Below are positions 43,313-56,277 of a stretch of DNA of 64,000 bases, in pieces; within the stretch, counting starts at the first letter, position 1; each line of letters opens with the position of its first letter. The notes under the pieces are model-generated. The model saw only the letters and a program-made list of their open reading frames with translations, was not told the DNA's origin and ran no database searches. The position numbers and the translations under genes are program-made. Source of the DNA: Clostridia bacterium (GTDB lineage Bacteria; Bacillota; Clostridia; Lutisporales; Lutisporaceae); NCBI GenBank assembly GCA_035628995.1, contig DASPIR010000027.1:16621-80620 (forward strand), in the 5' to 3' direction.

Positions 43313-45979
43313 GTGCATAAAATTAATTTTAAGCTAAGAATATTATTGTACTTTTTAATAGTGTCAATAATCCCTTTCGTGGTGTCATGGACTCTTATTT
43401 ATAATACCTATGATAGAAAAATGCAGCAGGATTTTAAAAATTTCAACTATATGTACATTAAAGACCAATTAAGCAAAATTGATCAGCTTTTTAAGCAGCA
43501 AGAGATTGAATTAAAGTCTATTGCACAGGCATTTAGCCACTTGGATCAACAAAAATCCGATTTATATGCTTTCCTGAGGGATCAAAAAAGTGTAAACCAA
43601 TATTATATGAACCTGAACATAATTATGCCTGATGGTGTGGTTTATACTGATGAACTGAATTCTAAAGTACCTGATATAGACTATACAAGACTTCACAGCT
43701 ATACTAATGCGAAAAAAGCGCAGGAACTGGTGTGGCTTGAGCCATATACAGACCCGATAAGCGGCAACCAATGTATAGGGTTGTCGATACCTTTGCTGGA
43801 TAATAAGAATAAAGCATCTGGGGTGCTGGTCGGCAATATATCTTTAAATACTTTCAAAAATCTATTGGTAAATGCAAAATACATGACGAACACTGAAATG
43901 TTCTTAATTAATCCTTCGGGCTATGTAAAATTCCACAGCGGGGGTAAGTACAGCGAGACTGTGAATGTAAAGGATACAAGCTTTGTACTTTATCCTGCGG
44001 CACAAGCAATTCTAAATCTGAATGAAGGCTACAGGGAGTTCAACTATTTAGGAAAGGACTGGACCTGCAGCTTTTCAGTAATAAATGCAAGCGGATGGAG
44101 AGTGCTTTCCATCATAGACACGAATGAGCTTCTAAGTAAATCTAGTACAATGAACCAAAACACAAACAGTATTATTTTACTGCTCGGATTGTTATGCATA
44201 TTTACAGCTTTAATTGCTTCGATTTTTCTGTCGGCTTCAATAACAACTCCTCTAATAGAATTGAGAAATGGCGTCAAATCAATTGCAGCAGGAAACCTGG
44301 ACAGTAGAATTGAGGTAAACAGCAATGATGAGATCAGGGAGGTTGCCGGAGCTTTTAATGAAATGGCGAAAAACCTGAAAAATACATATACTGACCTTCT
44401 TATGAAAACTGATGAACTTTATTCCAACAATGATGAACTTCATAGTACAAATATAGAATTAGAAGCTTCTTACGGACAGCTGGAAGCAACAATGGCTCAG
44501 CTTAATGAGTCGGAAGAAAAGTACAGGACACTGATGGACAATATTTCAGATATGGTATTAGTGGTAAACCCTGAGGACAATCTGGTTTATATAAATAGCA
44601 GCATGGAGAAGATATTGGGCTACAGCGAATCAGAGCTTATTGGGAAGCCTATAATAACCATAGTTAAGCATAAATATCCTGGATTTATGGAAATGGCAGA
44701 TCCCATAAATGATTACAGGGAGTTTGAGGGAGAGTTTTTAAAGAAGGATGGAAGCTCGATAAAGGTTGAAGGCAGCACTAAGAGAGTAGTTGAGGATGAA
44801 AAGGTAATAGGCATACAGGCTATTGTAAGAGATGTAACACAAAAGAAGAAAATGGAGCTTCAGCTTAAAAAGAAATACAACGAGCTTCAGACCTTGAACA
44901 GGATAAGCAATACCTTGGCCTCTACCATGGATTTGAATAATATGCTCATAGCAGTTGTCAACCAGGTAGCTGATATAACTGAAGCCTTGGTTTGTGCAAT
45001 AAGACTTATAAGTGACAAAACTCCGTACATGCTGGAGCTGAAGGCACTCAAGGGAATAAAATCAGAAAAGTACGATAGACGCAGTATTGATATAAGGGGG
45101 GATATAACCGAGCAGGCAATCAAGAAAAAAAGTATTATAGTACTGGATCTTCGGGAGGATAACACTCCGTACAGCTATTACAGAGAGTTATACTTGAAAA
45201 ATGACGCCAGGTACGTCGTGTTTACTCCAATTATAGTGAAGTCCGAAGTAATAGGCTTAATGAGTATTACCTTGGAGCATAAACCCAAGGATGAATTGAT
45301 TGAGCTTATAAGCTCATTGTCAAACAATATAGCTATAGCCATAGACAATGCCAGGGCTTACGAGTCTCTGAAGCATTCGTATCTAAAAACGGTACAAAGC
45401 CTTGTGTCAGTGGTTGAAGCCAAGGATGAGTATACTGAAAGCCATTCCATAAGAGTTGCAAAATATTCTTCCTTCATTGCATCCGAGATGGATTTTCCTA
45501 AGAGCTTTATTGAAGACATATGGGTAGCGGGAGTACTGCATGACATTGGGAAAATAGGTATAAGTGATTCGATATTGAATAAAAACGGCATGCTTACAGA
45601 AGAAGAATACAACATCATAAAGCAGCATCCGGATATTGCTTATAAGATTGTATCCAAAATAGGTCTCAAGGACGACATTCTAATGGCAATCAAGCACCAC
45701 CATGAAAGATATGACGGGAAGGGTTATCCTGATATGATAGACGGAAACGAAATATCAATTATGGCTGCTATTATAAGTGTGGCAGATGCGTTTGATGCGA
45801 TTACCTCCAACCGCCCCTACAGGAAATCCAGAAGTCTCATGCAGGGTGTAAGTGAAATTGGAACATATAGAGGTACCCAATTCAACCCGATAGTGGTACA
45901 GACTTTTGAGAAGATGTTCCTATTGAAACAGGCGATATTTGAAAAGATATATCACGATGAAGATATTGAATTTTTCTAA
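43313..45979 (+). CDS. Membrane sensor with PAS, GAF and HD-GYP domains
   Basis: An 888-residue signalling protein. N-terminal helix (residues 8-28), a Cache-like external domain (about 35-275), a second helix (SIILLLGLLCIFTALIASIFL), HAMP (about 305-360), a coiled coil, PAS (about 400-505), GAF (about 525-690), and HD-GYP (about 695-880). HDIGKIGISD (His743-Asp744) and HHHERYDGKGYP with a full set of metal ligands predict c-di-GMP phosphodiesterase activity. Uses GTG start after AAAGGGGGG; no ATG alternative fits. It is followed by its own terminator and separated from dnaX, so it is monocistronic. Confidence 0.92.
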   Translation: MHKINFKLRILLYFLIVSIIPFVVSWTLIYNTYDRKMQQDFKNFNYMYIKDQLSKIDQLFKQQEIELKSIAQAFSHLDQQKSDLYAFLRDQKSVNQYYMNLNIIMPDGVVYTDELNSKVPDIDYTRLHSYTNAKKAQELVWLEPYTDPISGNQCIGLSIPLLDNKNKASGVLVGNISLNTFKNLLVNAKYMTNTEMFLINPSGYVKFHSGGKYSETVNVKDTSFVLYPAAQAILNLNEGYREFNYLGKDWTCSFSVINASGWRVLSIIDTNELLSKSSTMNQNTNSIILLLGLLCIFTALIASIFLSASITTPLIELRNGVKSIAAGNLDSRIEVNSNDEIREVAGAFNEMAKNLKNTYTDLLMKTDELYSNNDELHSTNIELEASYGQLEATMAQLNESEEKYRTLMDNISDMVLVVNPEDNLVYINSSMEKILGYSESELIGKPIITIVKHKYPGFMEMADPINDYREFEGEFLKKDGSSIKVEGSTKRVVEDEKVIGIQAIVRDVTQKKKMELQLKKKYNELQTLNRISNTLASTMDLNNMLIAVVNQVADITEALVCAIRLISDKTPYMLELKALKGIKSEKYDRRSIDIRGDITEQAIKKKSIIVLDLREDNTPYSYYRELYLKNDARYVVFTPIIVKSEVIGLMSITLEHKPKDELIELISSLSNNIAIAIDNARAYESLKHSYLKTVQSLVSVVEAKDEYTESHSIRVAKYSSFIASEMDFPKSFIEDIWVAGVLHDIGKIGISDSILNKNGMLTEEEYNIIKQHPDIAYKIVSKIGLKDDILMAIKHHHERYDGKGYPDMIDGNEISIMAAIISVADAFDAITSNRPYRKSRSLMQGVSEIGTYRGTQFNPIVVQTFEKMFLLKQAIFEKIYHDEDIEFF

Positions 45980-46006
45980 TGCTCAGAAATGAGCATTTTT
46001 CTTTTT
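45978..46006 (+). terminator. Terminator after the HD-GYP gene
   Basis: AATGCTCA (45978-45985) pairs with TGAGCATT (45990-45997), followed by TTTCTTTTT. It overlaps the stop codon. Confidence 0.9.
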
Positions 46007-46102
46007 ATAAAAAACTTTATTAATCCTCAATTTACTATACTGCTTCATTATGCTAATATTTTAATATATCTATTGACTGAAATAAGGTACCTGGAGGTTT
46101 AT

Positions 46103-47719
46103 ATGTACACAGCTTTATATAGAAAGTGGAGGCCGCAAACGTTTGAGGATGTGCGTGGTCAGGACCAGATAACAGTTACATTGAAGAATGAGCTTAAAAG
46201 CAGCAGAATTTCCCATGCTTATCTTTTCTGCGGGACCAGGGGGACAGGCAAGACCAGTACAGCAAAGCTTCTGGCCAAGGCTGTCAACTGCAAAGCTCCT
46301 GAGGACTTCAACCCATGCAATGCATGCGAAAGCTGCATTAGCATAAACGAGGGGAACTCCATAGATGTGTATGAGATAGACGCTGCTTCCAACAGAGGAA
46401 TAGATGACATAAGAAATTTAAGGGAAGCAATCAAATTTACACCAACTTTGGGTAAGTACAAGGTATATATAATAGATGAAGTTCACATGCTAACAAATGA
46501 AGCATTCAATGCACTTCTGAAGACCTTGGAGGAACCGCCGGAGTATGTGCTTTTCATATTGGCAACCACAGAGCCTCACAAGCTGCCAGCGACCATACTT
46601 TCCAGATGCCAAAGGTTTGATTTTAAAAGGATCAGCACCGAAAACATAGTTGAAATGCTGAGAACTGTCTGCAGTGCAGAGGGACTGGAAGCTGAGGAGG
46701 ATGCTGTAAAGCTTATAGCAAGAAATTCTGATGGAGCAATGAGAGATGCTTTAAGCATCCTTGACCAATGTTCAGTTTATGGTGATAAGACTATTACCCA
46801 TGACGACGTGCTTGAGGTTTTGGGAATAGTGAACAATGAGTATTTATTCAGAATCTCCGAGGCGGTACTGAAAGAAGAAGCCAGCGGCACTATAAGGGCA
46901 GTTGATGAAATAGCGGCTGGAGGGAAGGATATCAGTCAGTTTATCAGGGATTTGCTGATACACTACAGAAATCTTCTTATGACTAAGGTGGTATCCAAGT
47001 GCGAAGATGTAATAGATATGTCCAGGGAAGGAATTGAGCAGCTTAAGAAGCAGTCTGCGGATTATGATAAAAACAATATAATAAGGTGCATAAGCATATT
47101 ATCCGAACTCGAAAATGAAGCCAAGTGGTCAGGCAACCCGAGAATTTTGCTTGAGGTCGCACTGGTCAAAATGTGCAAGATAGGCGGAGACAGCAGCTTG
47201 GAGGGCATGCTCACAAGGATATCCAAGTTGGAGGAGATGCTAAAGAAAGGCAGTTTCACACAGGCTGCAAAAGAAGTGTCTTATGCATTAAGTCCAGCAG
47301 CAAACCCGGATGCACCGGCTAAGAGGGAAAAGGCTGTTCCTGTAAAGGCAAAGGAAGAGGAGGCTTTGAAATCGGGCGTATCGGATATCATAGAGAAGTG
47401 GCCTGGTTTTATCAAGGAACTCAAAAGCCGTGGCAAAATCAAGCTGAGGACATATCTGGCTGTAGCAAAGCCGATTAAAGCGAATTCAGGTTTAATAGTA
47501 TTATCCTATGAAAAGGAAGACAGTTTTTCAAAAGAGGCTCTTGAAACGCCTGCCAACAGGTTAGATGTAGAAGAAGCCGCGTCTCAGTTCTTTGGCACAC
47601 CCATTAAGATAAAATGCATATTGGGGGGAGAAGAGGAACAAGAGGAGCCGGACAACATAGTAAAAGCAGCTATTGAACTTGTAGGTCAGGACAAAGTTGA
47701 AGTGATTGAAGAAGAATAG
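46103..47719 (+). CDS. dnaX: DNA polymerase III gamma/tau subunit
   Basis: Clamp-loader ATPase of 538 residues. Walker A GTRGTGKTST, the zinc module CKAPEDFNPCNACESC, the DEVHMLT Walker B box and the SRC sensor ILSRCQRFDFKR are intact; the C-terminal 180 residues are the tau domain with a low-complexity linker. GGAGGTTTAT precedes the ATG at 46103; the frame opens earlier without site. I saw no programmed-frameshift slippery sequence. First gene of the dnaX-ybaB-recR block. Confidence 0.95.
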   Translation: MYTALYRKWRPQTFEDVRGQDQITVTLKNELKSSRISHAYLFCGTRGTGKTSTAKLLAKAVNCKAPEDFNPCNACESCISINEGNSIDVYEIDAASNRGIDDIRNLREAIKFTPTLGKYKVYIIDEVHMLTNEAFNALLKTLEEPPEYVLFILATTEPHKLPATILSRCQRFDFKRISTENIVEMLRTVCSAEGLEAEEDAVKLIARNSDGAMRDALSILDQCSVYGDKTITHDDVLEVLGIVNNEYLFRISEAVLKEEASGTIRAVDEIAAGGKDISQFIRDLLIHYRNLLMTKVVSKCEDVIDMSREGIEQLKKQSADYDKNNIIRCISILSELENEAKWSGNPRILLEVALVKMCKIGGDSSLEGMLTRISKLEEMLKKGSFTQAAKEVSYALSPAANPDAPAKREKAVPVKAKEEEALKSGVSDIIEKWPGFIKELKSRGKIKLRTYLAVAKPIKANSGLIVLSYEKEDSFSKEALETPANRLDVEEAASQFFGTPIKIKCILGGEEEQEEPDNIVKAAIELVGQDKVEVIEEE

Positions 47720-47753
47720 TATAATGTCTATGGGTACGGGGTGCGAGATACGT

Positions 47754-47804
47754 GTAGGGAACGCATTGCATGCGTTCCTTGTAGGGGCGAACACTGTTCG
47801 CCCA
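47754..47804. repeat. GTAGGGGCGA-type palindromic repeats between dnaX and ybaB
   Basis: Two hairpins stand side by side: GGAACGCA/TGCGTTCC (47758-47778) and GGGCGAACA/TGTTCGCCC (47785-47803). The second shares GTAGGGGCGA and its inverse with the repeat at 27962-27985, so it belongs to a dispersed REP-like family. GTGCGAGATACGTG before it resembles sequence near 18370. The ybaB ribosome site follows directly, so read-through transcription may be modulated. Confidence 0.7.
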
Positions 47805-47832
47805 CATATGTTAAATAGAGGAGGAGTTATAG

Positions 47833-48177
47833 ATGGGCAAAGGTGGATTCCCAGGAGGAATGGGCGGAAATATGAATAATATGATGAAACAGGTGCAGAA
47901 GATGCAGAAGGATATGGCAAAGCTTCAGGAGGAAGTGGAGCAGAGGACTGTTGAAGCAAGCGCCGGTGGAGGGGCTGTAACTGTAGTTGCTTCCGGGAAG
48001 AAAGAAATATTATCGATAACTATAAAGCCTGAAGTAATAGACCCGGACGATGTAGAAATGCTTCAGGACCTTATCACTGCTGCTGTCAACGAAGCTATAA
48101 GGCAGGCGGATGAGATGTTAAGCAGGGAAATGGGCAAGATAACCGGAGGACTCAATTTACCTGGAGGGTTGTTTTAA
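47833..48177 (+). CDS. ybaB: YbaB/EbfC nucleoid-associated protein
   Basis: A 114-residue DNA-binding protein of the YbaB/EbfC family: Gly/Met-rich start, then [56 protein letters not shown]. It acts as a dimer that clamps DNA. Conserved neighbour of dnaX and recR in bacteria. GGAGGAG precedes. Its stop shares bases with the recR start (TAATG). Confidence 0.95.
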   Translation: MGKGGFPGGMGGNMNNMMKQVQKMQKDMAKLQEEVEQRTVEASAGGGAVTVVASGKKEILSITIKPEVIDPDDVEMLQDLITAAVNEAIRQADEMLSREMGKITGGLNLPGGLF

Positions 48178-48776
48178 TGAGCTTTTACGCAGCTCCTATT
48201 GCTAAACTTATAGATGAGCTTTCAAAGCTGCCGGGAGTGGGTAATAAAACAGCACAGAGATTGGCTTTCCATATACTCAACATGTCTTTGGAAGATGTAG
48301 AACAGCTTTCAAGCTCAATAATAACCGCAAAGAGAAATATTAGGTACTGTAAGGTCTGCTGCAACATTACGGACTCTGATACATGCAACATTTGCTCCAA
48401 TACCAAAAGGGACAGCAGCCTCATATGTGTTGTGGAAGACCCCAAAGATGTTGTGGCAATGGAGAGAACAAGAGAGTTCAAAGGGTTATATCATGTGCTT
48501 AATGGAGCTATATCACCAATGGAAGGTATAGGACCGGAGGAAATCAGAATCAAGGAGCTTCTAAGAAGAGTGGCCGAAAATGAAATTAAGGAGATAATAA
48601 TTGCTACTAATCCCAATATTGAGGGTGAAGCTACAGCAATGTATATTTCCAGGCTGCTAAAGCCTGTTGGGATTATGGTTACAAGGATAGCTCACGGTGT
48701 CCCGGTAGGCGGAGATTTGGAATATGCTGATGAAGTCACACTGATGAAGGCTCTTGAGGGCAGGAGAGAAATATAA
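48177..48776 (+). CDS. recR: Recombination mediator RecR
   Basis: A 199-residue protein: N-terminal HhH ([18 protein letters not shown]), C4 zinc finger [16 protein letters not shown] (positions about 57-72), Toprim domain ([43 protein letters not shown]) and Walker-like C-terminus. Acts with RecO/RecF to load RecA at gaps. Translationally coupled to ybaB by a TAATG overlap. Confidence 0.97.
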   Translation: MSFYAAPIAKLIDELSKLPGVGNKTAQRLAFHILNMSLEDVEQLSSSIITAKRNIRYCKVCCNITDSDTCNICSNTKRDSSLICVVEDPKDVVAMERTREFKGLYHVLNGAISPMEGIGPEEIRIKELLRRVAENEIKEIIIATNPNIEGEATAMYISRLLKPVGIMVTRIAHGVPVGGDLEYADEVTLMKALEGRREI

Positions 48777-48790
48777 TATTTAGATAATTT

Positions 48791-48853
48791 AACACCTCAG
48801 TATATTATTGTTAATTATTGGATAAATTAATAGTAATAATGGAGGTGTTTTTT
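48791..48853 (+). terminator. Terminator hairpin that contains the yaaL ribosome site
   Basis: AACACCTC (48791-48798) pairs with GAGGTGTT (48842-48849) and the intervening AT-rich arms also pair (ATTATT-TTAATT with its inverse), followed by six T residues. The GGAGGTG of yaaL lies inside the 3' arm. The structure can terminate recR transcripts and at the same time hide the yaaL ribosome site. Confidence 0.8.
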
Positions 48854-49144
48854 ATGACCACTAATCTGGCTACCGAAAAATCTAAGAAGCATAAGCAGTT
48901 AAGCGATGTGATAGGATATGTGCTTAATAACCTTCAGGGTATAGGGGAGAAGGATGAAAACCAAGAACTATTAAATATAGTCTCCAGGGCAAGGCAGGAA
49001 ATGCTTGATGCACAGAATTACTTTGACAACGTAACTGCCCCCGAGCTCGTAGATCATGCAATATATAAGATGGAGGCAGCCAAATCCCAATATGTTTATC
49101 TGCTGAAACTTGTGAAGGATAAAGGATTGAGTGCAAGCATGTGA
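48854..49144 (+). CDS. yaaL: YaaL / DUF2508 family protein
   Basis: A 96-residue helical protein. DUF2508 genes follow recR in Bacillus and Clostridia, and this one lies in the same place; the body (KQLSDVIGYVLNNLQGIG, then AKSQYVYLLKLVK) is similar in character. GGAGGTG precedes ATG 48854; an upstream frame (48818) lacks such a site. The ribosome site is part of a terminator hairpin. Confidence 0.8.
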   Translation: MTTNLATEKSKKHKQLSDVIGYVLNNLQGIGEKDENQELLNIVSRARQEMLDAQNYFDNVTAPELVDHAIYKMEAAKSQYVYLLKLVKDKGLSASM

Positions 49145-49294
49145 TAATACACTTGCTTGGTGTTGTGCCCTATTGCTTGAAGATATTACGGTTAAAGTGT
49201 ACTAGCCATAGGATTTGTACAAAACTTGTAATAAAACTTGAAAACATTAATATAATTATTAGCAAAGCTCTACTAATTTGCTAAAGGGGGATTA

Positions 49295-49567
49295 ATGTTG
49301 CCGCAGATAGATGTGTTTTCAATACTGGCAATCTTTCTTGCCATAGGTGCTGTTTATATAATAGGGGTATTGCTGGTTCTGCCAATTAAAATAGTTGTCA
49401 AGCTTGTGATAAACGGTATTATAGGAGCTGTCGCACTCTTCGTAATCAATATTTTTGGCGGTTTTATAGGCCTCACCATAGGTATAAATCCGATTACAGC
49501 GTTGATTGCCGGATTCTTAGGAATCCCCGGAATAATATTGCTTCTATTACTTCAGTATCTCCTTTAA
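49295..49567 (+). CDS. bofA: Pro-sigma-K processing inhibitor BofA
   Basis: A 90-residue membrane protein with three hydrophobic segments, ending NPITALIAGFLGIPGIILLLLLQYLL, the BofA C-terminal signature. In sporulation it holds the SpoIVFB protease inactive in the mother cell. AAAGGGGG precedes the ATG. Its place after yaaL repeats the B. subtilis dnaX-yaaK-recR-yaaL-bofA order, which is the best evidence that this organism is a spore former. Confidence 0.93.
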   Translation: MLPQIDVFSILAIFLAIGAVYIIGVLLVLPIKIVVKLVINGIIGAVALFVINIFGGFIGLTIGINPITALIAGFLGIPGIILLLLLQYLL

Positions 49568-49592
49568 TAATTAAATTCATACGTTGCTGAAT

Positions 49593-49641
49593 AACTGCCT
49601 CCACGCGTTGGCATATGCGGATGGAGGCAGTTGTTTTTTTA
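49593..49641 (+). terminator. Terminator after bofA
   Basis: AACTGCCTCCA (49593-49603) pairs with TGGAGGCAGTT (49622-49632), followed by GTTTTTTTA. Confidence 0.92.
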
Positions 49642-49660
49642 CAATCGGAAGGCATTTAAT

Positions 49661-49743
49661 TTGACATTGCTTTTATTGTTTAATATACTAGAACTGGTAG
49701 TTTATATAGTATGTTAAATATTTAGATTTATATAAATATTTAA
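49661..49743 (+). promoter_or_regulatory. nifJ promoter and leader hairpin
   Basis: TTGACA (49661-49666), 17 bases, TATACT (49684-49689): a near-consensus sigma-A promoter. The 76-base leader contains the perfect inverted repeat TTAAATATTTA (49714-49724) / TAAATATTTAA (49733-49743), which may be a transcript stabiliser or an operator. It is not a clear Rex site. Confidence 0.8.
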
Positions 49744-49750
49744 TCCATAA

Positions 49751-53299
<3,549 letters not shown>

Positions 53300-53366
53300 T
53301 AGTATTGAGAAAGAGACTTTCCATTTATGGGCAACACCCATAAGGATATATTTGAACTAATGATTT

Positions 53367-53408
53367 ACGGTATAGCATTTTCATAGTGCTATACCGTTTT
53401 CCTTTTAT
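53367..53408 (+). terminator. nifJ terminator
   Basis: ACGGTATAGCA (53367-53377) pairs with TGCTATACCGT (53387-53397), followed by TTTCCTTTTA. A second weaker hairpin, ATGGGCAACACCCAT, lies just before it at 53327-53341. Confidence 0.9.
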
Positions 53409-53463
53409 TGTTTAAAAAGTTTTGCTTACATCGTCCGTCGAAAAAATGATAAAATTTAATTAC

Positions 53464-53518
53464 AACGTGTAGTTTTGATAAACGTAAGTCCAGTTGTCAA
53501 AACTACACGTTTTTTTTA
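53464..53518 (+). terminator. Leader hairpin of the uvrA cassette, likely attenuator
   Basis: AACGTGTAGTTTTGA (53464-53478) and TCAAAACTACACGTT (53497-53511) form a perfect 15-bp stem with an 18-base loop, followed by eight T residues. It lies 60 bases before uvrA and after an AT-rich stretch with a possible promoter (TTGCTT at 53423). No GAAC-N4-GTTC LexA box is visible here, so control may be by attenuation rather than the standard SOS repressor. Confidence 0.75.
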
Positions 53519-53578
53519 TGGCATTGGTTCGACTACTTTGTTATTTGTCAGTTTTGTATTACAGGGGAGGTGTCCTAA

Positions 53579-56110
53579 GTGGAAAACAATATTATTATCA
53601 AAGGCGCAAGAGAAAATAACTTAAAAAATATTGATATCGAAATTCCGAGAAATAAGCTGGTGGTGTTTACTGGTGTCAGCGGTTCAGGTAAATCAAGCCT
53701 TGCTTTTGATACGATATATGCAGAGGGACAGATGCGATATGTCGAATCCCTTTCTTCTTATGCAAGGCAGTTTTTAGGGCAGATGGGCAAGCCTGATGTG
53801 GATTTTATTGAGGGACTGTCTCCTGCTATTTCCTTAGATCAAAAAACGACGTCAAAAAATCCTCGTTCTACTGTTGGTACAGTGACAGAAATATATGATT
53901 ATTTGCGTCTACTATGGGCTCGAATAGGCACACCTCATTGCCCCATTTGCGGTCGTGTGATTCGCAGACAATCCGTTGATCAAATTGTAGACAAGGTTTT
54001 AACACTGCCCCTTGGAACTAAATTTCAGGTGTTGGCACCTGTCATCCGAGGGAAAAAGGGAGAACATCAAAGAGTCTTTGAAAGTGTGAAACGAAGTGGT
54101 TATGCTCGTGTACGTGCGGATGGTGTTCTCTATGATTTGTCGGAAGAAATCAAACTGGATAAAAACAAAAAGCATAATATTGAAATTGTTATAGATCGTC
54201 TTGTTGTAAAACAAGAAAATATGCAAAGGCTCAGCGACTCAGTTGAAACTGCCTTATCATTTTCTGAAGGTCTTGTAATCATACATCAGCCTGTCAATTC
54301 ATACGAAGAATTGTTTTCTCAGAACTATGCCTGTGCAGAATGTGGTGTATCCTTGCCGGAGCTATCGCCGCGAATGTTTTCCTTCAACAATCCATATGGG
54401 GCGTGTCCTAAGTGTGCAGGTCTTGGTTTCCACTTAAATGTGGATGCGGGACTTATCATGCCTGATAGGGCTCAATCTAACATTGAAGAATATATGTCCG
54501 CGAGTGCTTGTCTGGAGTGCCATGGTGATAGGTTAACGCCTACAATACTTGCCGTCACCGTTGGAGATATCAGCATATCAGACTTTTGCAAGTTGTCCGT
54601 TAGTGATGCTTTAGCGTTTATCCAGGGACTTACATTAGAGGGCGCGGATGCGATTATTGCTGAATCAATCCTGAAGGAAATATCAACTCGACTTGGTTTC
54701 CTTAAAAATGTTGGTCTTGGGTATCTGACGCTTTCACGTTCAGCCGGCACTTTGTCCGGGGGTGAAAGTCAGCGCATTCGCTTGGCCACTCAAATCGGTT
54801 CGGGTCTAATGGGCGTGATGTATATCTTTGACGAACCGTCTATCGGACTTCATCAGCGTGATAACGATCGTCTTATAGCTGTTTTGAAAAGCCTTCGAGA
54901 CTTGGGAAACACGCTTATTGTTGTGGAGCATGATGAGGATACCGTGCGTCAAGCTGATTGGATTGTTGATATCGGTCCCGGTGCAGGAATTCACGGTGGC
55001 GAGGTTGTTGCACAGGGAGTATTGGAGAACATTATGGCTGTCCCGCAATCGGTTACAGGGCAATATCTTTCGGGAATGAGAAAAATTCCTGTACCAATCA
55101 AGCGACGTATTGGAAATGAGCATAGCTTAAAAATATATGGTGCGGCGGAACACAACCTTAAAAAAATAAATGTAGCGATTCCTCTCGGCACTTTCACCTG
55201 TGTTACTGGCGTATCGGGCTCTGGAAAATCCAGTCTTGTCAACGAAATTCTCTATAAAAAGCTGGCGGCAGAACTGAATCGAGCCCGGATGCGCTCAGGC
55301 AGGCATGACTACATGGAAGGCCTTGAGCATCTTGATAAGGTCATAAACATTGATCAGAGCCCGATCGGGCGTACACCACGCTCCAACCCCGCGACCTACA
55401 CAGGCTTATTTAATGATATCCGGGTGCTTTTTGCTGCAACCAATGATGCCAAAGTACGAGCCTACAGTCCAGGACGATTCTCGTTCAATGTCAAAGGCGG
55501 GCGATGTGAAGCATGTGCAGGAGATGGTCTTGTGAAAATTGAGATGCAATTTATGCCGGATATTTTTGTTCCCTGTGATGTTTGTAAAGGAGTGCGCTAC
55601 AACAGAGAAACTTTGGAGGTGCGCTACAAGGGCAAAAACATTTCTGAAGTGTTGGAAATGACGGCTGATGAAGCAGTAGCTTTTTTTGAAAACCTTCCGA
55701 AAATTCGCAGGAAGGTGGAAGCTTTTTGCCGAGTCGGACTTGGTTATATCAAGCTGGGACAGGCCTCTACTACGATGTCGGGAGGAGAGGCGCAGAGGGT
55801 AAAATTGGCCGCAGAACTGTTAAAGCCCCCCACAGGTGCTACTATCTATATATTGGATGAACCAACCACAGGCTTGCACGCTGCAGATGTTCACCAGTTG
55901 ATTGATGTTTTACAAGCTCTTGTAGATGACGGAAACACTGTAGTTGTGATAGAGCACAATCTTGATGTTATCAAAACAGCAGACCATATCATTGATTTAG
56001 GTCCTGAGGGTGGTGCTGAAGGAGGCAATATCGTTTGCATTGGAACGCCTGAGCAAGTGGCTGCATGTACGAACAGCTACACCGGAAGGTACCTGGTGAA
56101 AATGTTATAA
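53579..56110 (+). CDS. UvrA paralogue lacking the insertion domain
   Basis: An 843-residue ABC-type excinuclease A subunit, about 97 residues shorter than typical UvrA. Both ATPase cores are complete (Walker [16 protein letters not shown] and [27 protein letters not shown] and [12 protein letters not shown]), and the UvrB-binding region ([21 protein letters not shown]) is present. Zinc module 1 is C252-x2-C255-x20-C276-x2-C279, and C643-x2-C646-x19-C666-x2-C669 is the C-terminal finger. The insertion domain that normally lies between zinc module 1 and the next CxxC (C311/C314) is missing: only 31 residues separate them. Arginine is mostly CGN, unlike its neighbours. GTG start after GGGGAGGTG. 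Confidence 0.9.
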   Translation: MENNIIIKGARENNLKNIDIEIPRNKLVVFTGVSGSGKSSLAFDTIYAEGQMRYVESLSSYARQFLGQMGKPDVDFIEGLSPAISLDQKTTSKNPRSTVGTVTEIYDYLRLLWARIGTPHCPICGRVIRRQSVDQIVDKVLTLPLGTKFQVLAPVIRGKKGEHQRVFESVKRSGYARVRADGVLYDLSEEIKLDKNKKHNIEIVIDRLVVKQENMQRLSDSVETALSFSEGLVIIHQPVNSYEELFSQNYACAECGVSLPELSPRMFSFNNPYGACPKCAGLGFHLNVDAGLIMPDRAQSNIEEYMSASACLECHGDRLTPTILAVTVGDISISDFCKLSVSDALAFIQGLTLEGADAIIAESILKEISTRLGFLKNVGLGYLTLSRSAGTLSGGESQRIRLATQIGSGLMGVMYIFDEPSIGLHQRDNDRLIAVLKSLRDLGNTLIVVEHDEDTVRQADWIVDIGPGAGIHGGEVVAQGVLENIMAVPQSVTGQYLSGMRKIPVPIKRRIGNEHSLKIYGAAEHNLKKINVAIPLGTFTCVTGVSGSGKSSLVNEILYKKLAAELNRARMRSGRHDYMEGLEHLDKVINIDQSPIGRTPRSNPATYTGLFNDIRVLFAATNDAKVRAYSPGRFSFNVKGGRCEACAGDGLVKIEMQFMPDIFVPCDVCKGVRYNRETLEVRYKGKNISEVLEMTADEAVAFFENLPKIRRKVEAFCRVGLGYIKLGQASTTMSGGEAQRVKLAAELLKPPTGATIYILDEPTTGLHAADVHQLIDVLQALVDDGNTVVVIEHNLDVIKTADHIIDLGPEGGAEGGNIVCIGTPEQVAACTNSYTGRYLVKML

Positions 56111-56123
56111 CGCATATTGGATA

Positions 56124-56162
56124 TTTATTGTATAGGAAAGTATAACTTTCCTATACAATAAA
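56124..56162 (+). terminator. Perfect inverted repeat after the uvrA-like gene
   Basis: TTTATTGTATAGGAAAG (56124-56140) and CTTTCCTATACAATAAA (56146-56162) are perfect inverted copies around TATAA. No U-run follows. Another imperfect pair, GCCCGTGCC and GGCACATGGGC, follows at about 56179 and 56214, and GCGGCAAAGCCGC at 56232-56244. One of them may end the uvrA message. Confidence 0.6.
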
Positions 56163-56277
56163 TAAACTTGATTTAACTGCCCGTGCCAGAATTTCCTCAA
56201 TACATTCGGAAAAGGCACATGGGCTTCAAATGCGGCAAAGCCGCCTTTGTTCTAGTGGCTTAATCGGAGGTGATTAT

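Noticed and set aside
46700..47300. Programmed frameshift in dnaX giving a gamma form
   Set aside because: No A-AAA-AAG type slippery run is seen in the expected area.
49684..49743. Rex operator upstream of nifJ
   Set aside because: The TTAAATATTTA palindrome does not match the TTGT-x-ACAA Rex pattern.
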